DNA of 64,000 nt from Epilithonimonas mollis (GTDB lineage Bacteria > Bacteroidota > Bacteroidia > Flavobacteriales > Weeksellaceae). Numbering within the stretch: position 1 is the stretch's first letter; every line of letters starts with the position of its first letter. The notes below the pieces were generated by a model. That model saw only the letters and a program-made list of their open reading frames with translations. It made no database searches and was not told where the DNA came from. Made by a program: the position numbers and the translations under genes. Shown one piece after another: positions 9,395-16,457 of the stretch. The stretch covers positions 1,426,001 through 1,490,000 of the forward strand of contig NZ_FRAM01000001.1 in the NCBI RefSeq assembly GCF_900142325.1, written 5' to 3'.

Positions 9395-10153
9395 TTATAA
9401 ATCCTTACCCAGAAAATACAGGCCCTTCAAAGTATGGAGCCGGTCTGCGATATTGATTTTGTTGGTCAGAGGTTTATAAACATGGCTCACCCCACCTGTT
9501 GCGATCACAAAGCAATCCTCATGAACCTCATCATTAATCCGGTCGATAAAACCTTCCACCATTCCGAGGAAACCGTAGACCATTCCGCTTTGCATACAGC
9601 TGATGGTGTCTAGCCCCAGAACGGATTTTGGCTTTACCAGTTCGATTTCCGGTAATTGCGCAGTTCCCTGGATCAAACTATTCAATGAAGTCACAATTCC
9701 CGGCGCAATGATAACACCAAGAGTTTCACCATTTTCCGCTAAACAACTTGCCGTGAGTGCTGTTCCAAAATCCAGAATGATTTTCTTTTGCTTTGGGTAA
9801 AGATTGTGTGCGGCCACAAGATTGGCATAAATATCCGTTCCCATTTGTTTCGATTTGGGAATAACGCCGGACGCTGTATTCCTATCCACAATCACAGGGA
9901 TTTTACTATGAATTTTCTTAATGGCGCTCGCCACCACTTTTGTCAATTGTGGAACTACAGAACCAATAATGACTTTGTCAATATTCTCAACTTCGATCTT
10001 ATAGGTCTGGTAAAGCATCAGAATTTGAACAAACAATTCGTCAGTCGTTTTGTATGGTTTGGTATTGATGACCCAGGAGATGTCGCAGTTGTCTTCATCA
10101 AACAATCCGAAACGGATATTGGTGTTGCCTATATTGATTACGATAGAATTCAT
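9395..10153 (-). CDS. coaX: Type III pantothenate kinase
   Basis: Catalyses the first step of coenzyme A synthesis, ATP-dependent phosphorylation of pantothenate. It is an ASKHA-fold enzyme: IGNTNIRFGLFDED near the N-terminus is the phosphate-1 motif, and KIILDFGTALTASCLAENGE is the phosphate-2 region with the catalytic Asp. IATGG near the C-terminus binds adenosine. At 252 residues it is the usual length. It is encoded alone on the minus strand and ends stop-to-stop against tadA. CoaBC, which acts two steps later, is encoded at 22.7 kb, so CoA genes are dispersed. Confidence 0.92.
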   Translation of the reverse strand: MNSIVINIGNTNIRFGLFDEDNCDISWVINTKPYKTTDELFVQILMLYQTYKIEVENIDKVIIGSVVPQLTKVVASAIKKIHSKIPVIVDRNTASGVIPKSKQMGTDIYANLVAAHNLYPKQKKIILDFGTALTASCLAENGETLGVIIAPGIVTSLNSLIQGTAQLPEIELVKPKSVLGLDTISCMQSGMVYGFLGMVEGFIDRINDEVHEDCFVIATGGVSHVYKPLTNKINIADRLHTLKGLYFLGKDL

Positions 10154-10159
10154 TAATTA

Positions 10160-10200
10160 TACTTTTGTCCGAAGTCCGAAGCTGGAAGTCGGAAGTTTTA
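10160..10200. repeat. Short degenerate direct repeats upstream of coaX
   Basis: GTCCGAAGTCCGAAGC is followed by TGGAAGTCGGAAGT, so the word GAAGTC(C/G)GAAG is repeated in the 40 bases before the minisatellite. This looks like intergenic word-repeat material rather than a binding site. It lies in the coaX leader. Confidence 0.45.
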
Positions 10201-10232
10201 AAATGGTTTGAGTACGCCTGACTGATATTTAT

Positions 10233-10478
10233 GGTCGAGTCTTTTTACTCAACGATGAGTCTGTTTGATTCCACGATGAGTCTTTTTACTTAACGACCAG
10301 TCTTTTTTACTCAACGATGAGTCTTTTTATTCAACGACTAGTCTTTTTGATTCGACGATGAGTCTTTTTTACTCAACGATGAGTCTTTTTATTCAACGAC
10401 CAGTATTTTTGATTCCACGATGAGTCTTTTTACTCAACGACCAGTATTTTTTACTCAACGATGAGTGTTTTTATCTCG
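10233..10478. repeat. Minisatellite of 12 units of 20-21 bp, each a potential hairpin
   Basis: The consensus unit is GATGAGTCTTTTTACTCAAC. Units start at 10233, 10254, 10275, 10295, 10316, 10336, 10357, 10378, 10398, 10419, 10439 and 10460 (last one partial). Each unit holds GAGT and ACTC around a T-run, so it can fold on itself; the join between units (ACTCAACGATGAGT) can also fold. Variants alternate GATGAGT with GACCAGT or GACTAGT, and ACTCAAC with GATTCCAC. It fills the spacer between coaX and the M1 peptidase gene, downstream of the latter. No spacers of unique sequence, so not CRISPR. Confidence 0.9.
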
Positions 10479-10513
10479 TTTCAGATTTATCCTCTTCATC
10501 TTTTGTCTTAATC

Positions 10514-12373
10514 TTACTTTACCTCCAGATAATTATCGTCGGGATTCACGTCCGCCAATCTTTGGCTGAAATCAATTCCCATTGCAGACAATTGTGCTTT
10601 AGTGTAAGGAATCGTAAAGCTGTACTCCTGTTGCGTCCAGGCCCAGAAAGGCAAAGTCTGGATATTACCGTAAATGTCCTTCGTTTTCCAGGTTCTGGTC
10701 AGGTTCAACGGAATATTATAATTGATGACTTTCTTGTCCCTAGTTAAAATACTAAAATCGATGGGCATCGGAATGCCACCTTTATTCACCAAAGTTATTG
10801 TTGTAGATTGTGGATCATACTTCACATTCTTTATTCCGTAATCTATTGTTTTTGTGGTATTAATCCAGTAATGCTGGAACCATTTCAAATCCATTCCCGA
10901 AACTAATTGAGCGATGTGAATGAAATCTCTTTCTGTAGGATGTTTCATCGCCCATTCATCGTAATATTTCAGCATAATTTTGTTGAGATTTTCTTCTTCT
11001 ACAATGTAACCAAGCTCTACCAAAAACGTTTCGCCTTTGATGTAACTTGCATAAGTGTAAGCTGTTCCATTATCGTGATGGTCGCCCAGCCAAACTGCAG
11101 GTTCTTCTTTTCCGGATTTGGCGAAATTAGCATAAGCTTTCAATGCACCAACAAATGGATTGGGCTGAGATTCTTTTGGCGGGAACAATCTGTAAGACAC
11201 ATAATCTTCCGCATACTGTGTGAAACCCTCATCCATCCAGGGTCTTACACTTTCGTTGGTTGCCAGCATCTGCTGAAACCAGGAGTGCGCCCCTTCGTGG
11301 AACATCAGGCCGGAAAGGCCTTCCACAGATGTCGCCTCGCCCAGAATCATTGTACACATTCCATATTCCATTCCGCCATCACCACCTTGGATGAAGGAAT
11401 AGCTCGGCCATTTGTAACGACCGAAAGTGGCATTCATCAATTGGTAATATTTCGTGATGTAGGGTTTCATTTCTGACCAATATTTTGTCTTTTCAGATTT
11501 CTGATAGACCAAATACACTTTTGGCCCATCCAAAATCGGGAAGCTTTCCACGGAATAATCCCTGTCTGCAGCCCAGGCAAAATCCAGGATATTTTGCGCG
11601 GTCCATTTCCAGGTCACTTTGTTAGCAATATCAGGTTTAATGGAAGCATTGCTGTCATAACCTTTCACTTCCGTTGGGTTTTCAAGATTTCCTCCGGCTC
11701 CGATGACATAGTCTTTATCGATTTTGATGTTCACTTCGTAATCCGAAAACGGGGCGTGAAATTCTCTTCCTACATAATCAAATGCTGCCCAGCCGTCATA
11801 GTCATACTCAGCGATTTTCGGATACCACTGCGTGATGGTCATATCGACCCCTTCGCGGTTGTTTCTTCCTGCTCTACGGATTTGCATCGGGATATTGGCG
11901 TCCCATTCCATTGTGAAAGTTGTGGAAGAATTTGGTTTAATCACTTCTGCCAAATAAACTTTCATAATCGTCCCTTGAATCTCGAACTTCAAATCTTTTC
12001 CGTTCTGTTTGATCCAACGGATATTTTGTGCGCCTTCTTCCTCTTTCGGAATCTCCGACAATCTTGAAATCACGTTATTTCCTACTCTTTTCGCCAATCT
12101 TCCGTCCGCATTCACACCCTGAGACTGCACACGCTGGTCCATCATAGAACCTGGTTTGAAAGCGTTCCAATACAAATGGAAATAAGCGACTTTCAGCTCG
12201 TCCGGCGAATTGTTTCTATAATCCAAAGTCTGTTTTCCCTGGTATGTGAAGTTCGCAGCATCCACATCAATATCCATTTTATATTTGGCGTATTGCTGAC
12301 AATAAGGTGTTTGCTGAGCCGACAAGATGAAAGAAAAAAGAGCGAAGAAAAAAGATATTTTTAGTTTTTTCAT
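10514..12373 (-). CDS. M1 family zinc metallopeptidase, secreted
   Basis: An aminopeptidase-N-like enzyme with a signal peptide (about 1-19, ending LSAQ). The M1 signature is complete: the exopeptidase motif GGMEYG (333-338), zinc site HEGAH (359-363) and the third ligand Glu382 in DEGFTQY. The product is 619 residues with a beta-sandwich N-terminal domain and a helical C-terminal domain. The open frame extends 46 codons upstream, but that part lacks signal-peptide character, so the ATG at 12373 before MKKLKISFFF is chosen. It is a monocistronic minus-strand gene whose 3' end runs into the minisatellite. Confidence 0.9.
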   Translation of the reverse strand: MKKLKISFFFALFSFILSAQQTPYCQQYAKYKMDIDVDAANFTYQGKQTLDYRNNSPDELKVAYFHLYWNAFKPGSMMDQRVQSQGVNADGRLAKRVGNNVISRLSEIPKEEEGAQNIRWIKQNGKDLKFEIQGTIMKVYLAEVIKPNSSTTFTMEWDANIPMQIRRAGRNNREGVDMTITQWYPKIAEYDYDGWAAFDYVGREFHAPFSDYEVNIKIDKDYVIGAGGNLENPTEVKGYDSNASIKPDIANKVTWKWTAQNILDFAWAADRDYSVESFPILDGPKVYLVYQKSEKTKYWSEMKPYITKYYQLMNATFGRYKWPSYSFIQGGDGGMEYGMCTMILGEATSVEGLSGLMFHEGAHSWFQQMLATNESVRPWMDEGFTQYAEDYVSYRLFPPKESQPNPFVGALKAYANFAKSGKEEPAVWLGDHHDNGTAYTYASYIKGETFLVELGYIVEEENLNKIMLKYYDEWAMKHPTERDFIHIAQLVSGMDLKWFQHYWINTTKTIDYGIKNVKYDPQSTTITLVNKGGIPMPIDFSILTRDKKVINYNIPLNLTRTWKTKDIYGNIQTLPFWAWTQQEYSFTIPYTKAQLSAMGIDFSQRLADVNPDDNYLEVK

Positions 12374-12465
12374 AGGAGTATGATTCAACCTAAAAGGTTT
12401 GTTGATAATAATTTTACCAAAAATAGGAAGTTTTTGGTTAATGGCAAGTGGAAAGGCAGGGAAGG

Positions 12466-12495
12466 TTGGTTGTGCAAGGAAATTTTGTAGATTTG
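12466..12495 (+). promoter_or_regulatory. Probable promoter for the 12521 gene
   Basis: TTG (12466-12468), then 19 bases, then TAGATTTG (12488-12495). This matches the Bacteroidota -33/-7 pattern with good spacing and is the cleanest promoter I found. A start site would lie about 20 bases before the ATG. Confidence 0.6.
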
Positions 12496-12520
12496 AGTAA
12501 TAACCAAACAAAAATATAAT

Positions 12521-13042
12521 ATGTTCGAAATCAACTGGAAATTATTATTTGAATTAATAACTGCAATTGGCTCTTTAGCAACCTTTGGAACTTTTCTATT
12601 TTTATTCTTTAAAGACAAACAAAAACAAGATCAAATAAACAAGCTAACTAATATCTTTGAGGAATTACAAACCCAAAATAAACTCAATGAAAAAAAATTT
12701 AAAGTTTCAATAAGGCCAAACTTATATTTACACGGAAGTACTTTAAATGGAACCGATGGTAATTTAACTATTAAAATACATAATAAAGGAGAGACAACTA
12801 AAATTCTAAACTGTCTATTAAAATCCGAAGATATATTAAGCCTTAATCAAACCTTTCCCGTGGAATTGGATAAAAGTAAAAATATTGAATTACCTTTTAA
12901 AACAAGGGGAATAAAGAATATCAATGAATGCGATTTTGAGCTAAATATATTTTATGAGGATAAGGCACAGAATAAATATCTATTAATAATTGTAGGTAAA
13001 GGAATCGGTATGGAAATCACGAAAGATTCAGAAAGTTTATAA
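12521..13042 (+). CDS. Hypothetical single-pass membrane protein
   Basis: I do not recognise a family. The 173-residue product has one N-terminal membrane segment (about 9-30), a charged helix likely to form a coiled coil (about 32-60), and then a beta-rich domain starting KVSIRPNLYLHG and containing LTIKIHNKGETTKI. The body therefore probably faces one side of the inner membrane as an immunoglobulin-like or sandwich domain (inference). Base composition is more AT-rich than its neighbours and it stands alone with its own promoter, which fits an accessory gene acquired by transfer. Confidence 0.7.
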   Translation: MFEINWKLLFELITAIGSLATFGTFLFLFFKDKQKQDQINKLTNIFEELQTQNKLNEKKFKVSIRPNLYLHGSTLNGTDGNLTIKIHNKGETTKILNCLLKSEDILSLNQTFPVELDKSKNIELPFKTRGIKNINECDFELNIFYEDKAQNKYLLIIVGKGIGMEITKDSESL

Positions 13043-13126
13043 ACTTAGAATACTTATGGTAAAAATAATTAGATTCCTATGGAATGACAATATTGTGTTT
13101 TAATATCGACTGTTGTTTTGTGTTGA

Positions 13127-13213
13127 ACCGCAGCCCGACTTGAGCGGAAATCGTCATTGCGAGCCCTTCGACAAGCTCAGGATAAGCTACAGGCGGAAAT
13201 AGCTGCCCAAATA
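13127..13213 (+). ncRNA. Flavobacterial structured intergenic element (Flavo-1-like), copy with altered loop
   Basis: The 5' part CAGCCCGACTTGAGCGGAAA and the 3' part GCTACAGGCGGAAATAGCTG match, in order, the two conserved arms of the element at 59698-59795 (CAGCCCCGATG... and GATACAGCGGACAGCGGGA). The outer AGCC/AGCT segments can pair. The middle, which is an A/T hairpin in the other copy, is replaced by CGTCATTGCGAGCCC and the repeat core CTTCGACAAGCTCAGG. The link to the Rfam Flavo-1 class is from memory and unverified. Confidence 0.4.
13166..13181. repeat. Solo copy related to the GIY-YIG element terminal repeat
   Basis: CTTCGACAAGCTCAGG shares 14 of its first 15 bases with CTTCGACAGGCTCAG inside the 23-bp terminal repeats at 37541-37563 and 37872-37894. 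It lacks a partner and a nuclease gene. Confidence 0.6.
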
Positions 13214-13470
13214 AAATCCTTTATTATTAAGACTTAACATAAAATTAAGCGATTGAAGTTAATTCAAACTCAACTTTATCTAACCTCAACTCAAAATTAT
13301 TTTGCCTCTGCATAATAATTTTGGGGAAAACTTAAATCTTCAAATAATTAATTCAAAATAACTTCAAGAGGTTGATTTTAAGCAAGATTATTGACTTAAC
13401 CGATTAAAGTAAATGTCAATTTCACCTTTATTTTATTTTTCTATATTTAGTTGAATCAATTTTTGAGCTT

Positions 13471-14598
13471 ATGAAACAGTACCTTATCTTATTTAGTGTT
13501 TTAATTTCATCCATTAGTTTTTCGCAGCAAGTGAAATTTAAAGAGGCTTATTCCAATGCTTTCAAAATCGGAACGGCTGTTAATAACGACATTGTGACGG
13601 GGAAAGATAAAAAACAACAGGATATTGTACTGCAACATTTCAACTCCATCACGCCGGAAAACTGTATGAAAGCCGAAGTTGTGAATCCGCTTCCCGGGAA
13701 ATTCGATTTTTCACAGGCAGATGCTTTTGTGGAATTTGGAAGGAAAAACAAGATGTTTATCGTCGGGCATACTTTGGTCTGGAAAAATCAAACGCCGGAT
13801 TGGTTCTTCAAAAATGAAGACGGCACTCCAAAAACCAAAGAACAAATCAAAGAGCGTCTGCACGACCACATCAAACTGGTTGCGGGAAGATATGCAGGAA
13901 AAATACAGGCCTGGGATGTTGTGAATGAAGTGATTGATGATGACGGCAGCTACCGTAACGAAGGATGGGTAAAAGGTATTGGTGATGGCGACGAGCTGAT
14001 GCGACTGGCTTTCCAATACGCCGCAAAATATTCCCCGAACACAGAATTGTATTATAATGATTTCAACGCGTGGCGACCGGAAAAAGTGAAAGGCATTGTC
14101 CGAATGGTCAAAATGTTGCAAGCGGCGGGAATCAGAATTGACGGCATCGGCATCCAGGGTCATTGGGGATTGGATTACCCTAAAAATCAATACATTGAAG
14201 ATGCGATTGATGCTTATGCAGCTTGCGGCATCAAAGTGATGATTACTGAAATCGATGTGGACGTTTTGCCAGTGACGAAGGAAGGTCAAATCATCGGTCA
14301 GGCTTTTATGCAAAAACAGTTTCAGAATGAGGAATTCAAAACTTTTCTTGACCCTTACCATAATGGACTTCCCAAAGAAATCGATGAAAAACTGGCTGAC
14401 CGATATGCAGAATTGTATCAGATTTTCTATAAGAAAAGAGATAAACTGGACCGTGTTACAACCTGGGGAATGAAGGACGAAATGTCTTGGAAAAACGATT
14501 ATCCAATCCCCGGAAGAACCAATTACCCTTTGCTTTGGGACAGAAACGGAAATCCAAAAAAAGCTTTGCTGAAAGTGCTTGAGGTTCCTAAGAAATAG
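13471..14598 (+). CDS. Secreted endo-1,4-beta-xylanase, glycoside hydrolase family 10
   Basis: Cleaves internal beta-1,4 xylosidic bonds by a retaining mechanism. A signal peptide (about 1-18, ending ISFSQ) leads a single GH10 barrel. The acid/base Glu153 sits in AWDVVNEV and the nucleophile Glu260 in MITEIDV. Other family blocks are NSITPENCMKAE (58-69) and GHTLVWKNQTPDWFF (99-113). At 375 residues there is no room for a carbohydrate-binding module or a type IX sorting domain, so it is probably periplasmic. No SusC/SusD pair or other xylan genes are nearby, so it is not part of a visible polysaccharide locus. Confidence 0.94.
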   Translation: MKQYLILFSVLISSISFSQQVKFKEAYSNAFKIGTAVNNDIVTGKDKKQQDIVLQHFNSITPENCMKAEVVNPLPGKFDFSQADAFVEFGRKNKMFIVGHTLVWKNQTPDWFFKNEDGTPKTKEQIKERLHDHIKLVAGRYAGKIQAWDVVNEVIDDDGSYRNEGWVKGIGDGDELMRLAFQYAAKYSPNTELYYNDFNAWRPEKVKGIVRMVKMLQAAGIRIDGIGIQGHWGLDYPKNQYIEDAIDAYAACGIKVMITEIDVDVLPVTKEGQIIGQAFMQKQFQNEEFKTFLDPYHNGLPKEIDEKLADRYAELYQIFYKKRDKLDRVTTWGMKDEMSWKNDYPIPGRTNYPLLWDRNGNPKKALLKVLEVPKK

Positions 14599-14607
14599 AT
14601 TTTGTTG

Positions 14608-14679
14608 CTCGCAGATTGGGCAGATTCAGCAGATTTACATTGAAAAAAAAGAATCTGCAAAATTTGCCCAATCTGCGAG
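14608..14679. terminator. Long imperfect inverted repeat between convergent genes, probable bidirectional terminator
   Basis: The left arm begins CTCGCAGATTGGGCAGATT (14608) and the right arm ends AATTTGCCCAATCTGCGAG (14679). The first 15 bases pair perfectly and the inner part imperfectly; the loop is A-rich. It lies exactly between the xylanase and M14 stop codons. Unlike a normal terminator it has no clear T-run, and the word GCAGATT recurs three times, so a repeat origin is likely. Confidence 0.6.
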
Positions 14680-14688
14680 AAATTTATT

Positions 14689-16401
14689 TTAATTAATCCT
14701 AAAAACAGGATAAAGACGATGCGTTTTTTCGTAATAGTCTGAATGTTTGTAAACCCAATCCAGTTGCGCTTGTCCATCTTCAGCCAATTTTGGATTATTG
14801 GCTTTTTCCATTTCGAAAGCAGTTTTAAGAACTTTGTTTTCTTTCAAAAGTTTACTTGCTGTATCTTCGAAAACGTAAGGCGAATAATATTCTTTCTGAC
14901 CGAGAATCGCATCAAAGAAATTCCAATTGAAATAAGAATCTACGGCTTCTGGCTCTAATGTTTCCAACAGAAATTTCACACCGTCCTGATTAAGTGGAAC
15001 TAAAAAATCTCCTTTTCTGAATTTGATTTTCCCAGATTCTTTGGTCACAAATGTGTCGTAATGCAGATAATGACCTTCGTAAGGATTGGGAACGGTTTTG
15101 AAATCTTTGATTCGGTATTGCTCCACTGTAATCGCAGAATCCTGTTTGATTTGGGTCATTTTGATTTGGTTGAGTTTCAGCAAATCGATGATTTTCCATT
15201 CGGATTGTGGAATGACGTAATATTTCGGAATCGTGATTTCTTTTGCAGGAACATAAGTGTTGTAAAACTTGACAGATTTTGAAAATTTGGCGTTTCTGTC
15301 GTACCAAAGTCTGGTTTTTCCGGAAACATCGCTCGGTTTATATTTCGCTTCAAAACCTTTGAAATCGATGTTTTCATATTTCGTAGAATCGAGTTTCCAA
15401 GCCAAAGCATATTGATTTCCAACTTTGTATTGTTTCAGATTTTCGGATCTTTTTTGCTGAATGGTTTTGTAATTGTCATCGATATAATTCAGATTATCAA
15501 CCATATAATCATAAGTCACTTTCACACGGTCTTTGTACGGTTTCAGCATATGCGTTTCCACAACAGTTCCAATGGCATTGAACAACGTCGTGTAACCCGT
15601 CGCATATCTCGGAGAGTCCATAAAAGCAGGAAAACCGCCATCCGGAACATCGCCGTGAATATTGACATAAGGCACAGAAATCACACCTTTTTTCTCCATA
15701 TTTTTAAGAAGCGTTTTCTGCATTTCGTCATTGAAATAATTACCGAGAACATTTCCCAAACGTTCTTTATTCGTTGAAATATAAGTGAAAGTGTACTGAT
15801 AATCTGCGCCGTTGCTGACGTGATTATCGATAAAAACATCAGGTTTCAGCCATTGGAAAATCTGCTGGAAACTTCTGGAATTTTTTGAATCTGTTTTGAT
15901 AAAATCTCTATTCAAATCGTAATTTCGAGCATTGCCACGAAAACCATATTCTTCCGGACCATTTTGATTGGCTCGGGAAAAACTGGCTCGGTTCAACATT
16001 CCGCTGACGTTGTAACTTGCAATCGCAGCGAAAATTATATTCTTAGGCACTTTGACTTTTCCGGTTGCCAAATCCCGCATCAACATCATCGTCGCATCGA
16101 TTCCGTCCGGTTCGCCCGGATGAATGCCATTGTTCACAAACAAAACCGATTTCCCTTTTCTGGCTTCTTCGAAACTTTTTCCTGAAGGATTGAAAATCAC
16201 AACATCGATGGGCGCGCCGTTGTCGTCCTCACCTTTTGTTTCATAACTGATTGATGGATATTGTTTTGATAATTCCTGATAGAATTGTCGCATCTCATCA
16301 AAAGTCGTGGTTTGATTGCCATTACCTTTTTCGTAAGGTGTCTGGATTTGTGAATAGCCGAAAACAGAAATTAGGATGAATAAGAATGAGAGATTTTTCA
16401 T
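14689..16401 (-). CDS. M14 family zinc carboxypeptidase, secreted
   Basis: A zinc carboxypeptidase-fold enzyme with a signal peptide (about 1-17, ending FGYSQ). Zinc ligands are His94 and Glu97 in IHPGEPDG and His194 in FIDNHVSNG. The substrate-binding region ARNYDLNRDF (158-167) matches the family Asn-Arg block, and the catalytic Glu is probably that of VVETHML (about 280). At 570 residues it has a C-terminal extension beyond the ~300-residue catalytic domain, of unknown role. It may hydrolyse peptides or murein peptides; the sequence does not decide. It starts 30 bases past the terminator of the upstream gene, so it is probably expressed on its own. Confidence 0.88.
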   Translation of the reverse strand: MKNLSFLFILISVFGYSQIQTPYEKGNGNQTTTFDEMRQFYQELSKQYPSISYETKGEDDNGAPIDVVIFNPSGKSFEEARKGKSVLFVNNGIHPGEPDGIDATMMLMRDLATGKVKVPKNIIFAAIASYNVSGMLNRASFSRANQNGPEEYGFRGNARNYDLNRDFIKTDSKNSRSFQQIFQWLKPDVFIDNHVSNGADYQYTFTYISTNKERLGNVLGNYFNDEMQKTLLKNMEKKGVISVPYVNIHGDVPDGGFPAFMDSPRYATGYTTLFNAIGTVVETHMLKPYKDRVKVTYDYMVDNLNYIDDNYKTIQQKRSENLKQYKVGNQYALAWKLDSTKYENIDFKGFEAKYKPSDVSGKTRLWYDRNAKFSKSVKFYNTYVPAKEITIPKYYVIPQSEWKIIDLLKLNQIKMTQIKQDSAITVEQYRIKDFKTVPNPYEGHYLHYDTFVTKESGKIKFRKGDFLVPLNQDGVKFLLETLEPEAVDSYFNWNFFDAILGQKEYYSPYVFEDTASKLLKENKVLKTAFEMEKANNPKLAEDGQAQLDWVYKHSDYYEKTHRLYPVFRIN

Positions 16402-16430
16402 ACTGTAAATGTAGAAAAGTATAAATAAAA

Positions 16431-16457
16431 AATCGCCTCAGCTGAAGCGATTTTTCT
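16431..16457 (-). terminator. Terminator after the 16457-17938 gene
   Basis: The 22-base near-palindrome AATCGCCTCAGCTGAAGCGATT (16431-16452) is bordered by an A-run on one side and T-run on the other. It starts within a few bases of the stop codon of the M48-linked hypothetical gene. Confidence 0.8.

Larger units (their letters stand above)
13043..13470. other. Intergenic region holding a Flavo-1-like element and a solo GIY-YIG-type repeat
   Basis: About 430 bases without a credible gene. Bases 13127-13213 hold a structured repeat-like element (described separately). The remaining 250 bases before the xylanase gene are AT-rich and show no strong hairpin or consensus -7 box. Confidence 0.6.

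Noticed and set aside
10160-10167. Plus-strand TACTTTTG as a promoter
   Set aside because: It fits TAnnTTTG, but no plus-strand gene follows; the next gene on that strand is more than 2 kb away.
10233-10478. CRISPR array
   Set aside because: Repeats are directly adjacent with no unique spacers of constant length, and no cas gene is present; it is a minisatellite.
12374-12511. N-terminal extension of the M1 peptidase
   Set aside because: The 46 extra codons precede a good signal peptide and overlap the promoter region of the divergent gene.
13711-14361. 216-codon minus-strand ORF
   Set aside because: Lies antisense within the GH10 xylanase gene, whose motifs are complete; it is a shadow.
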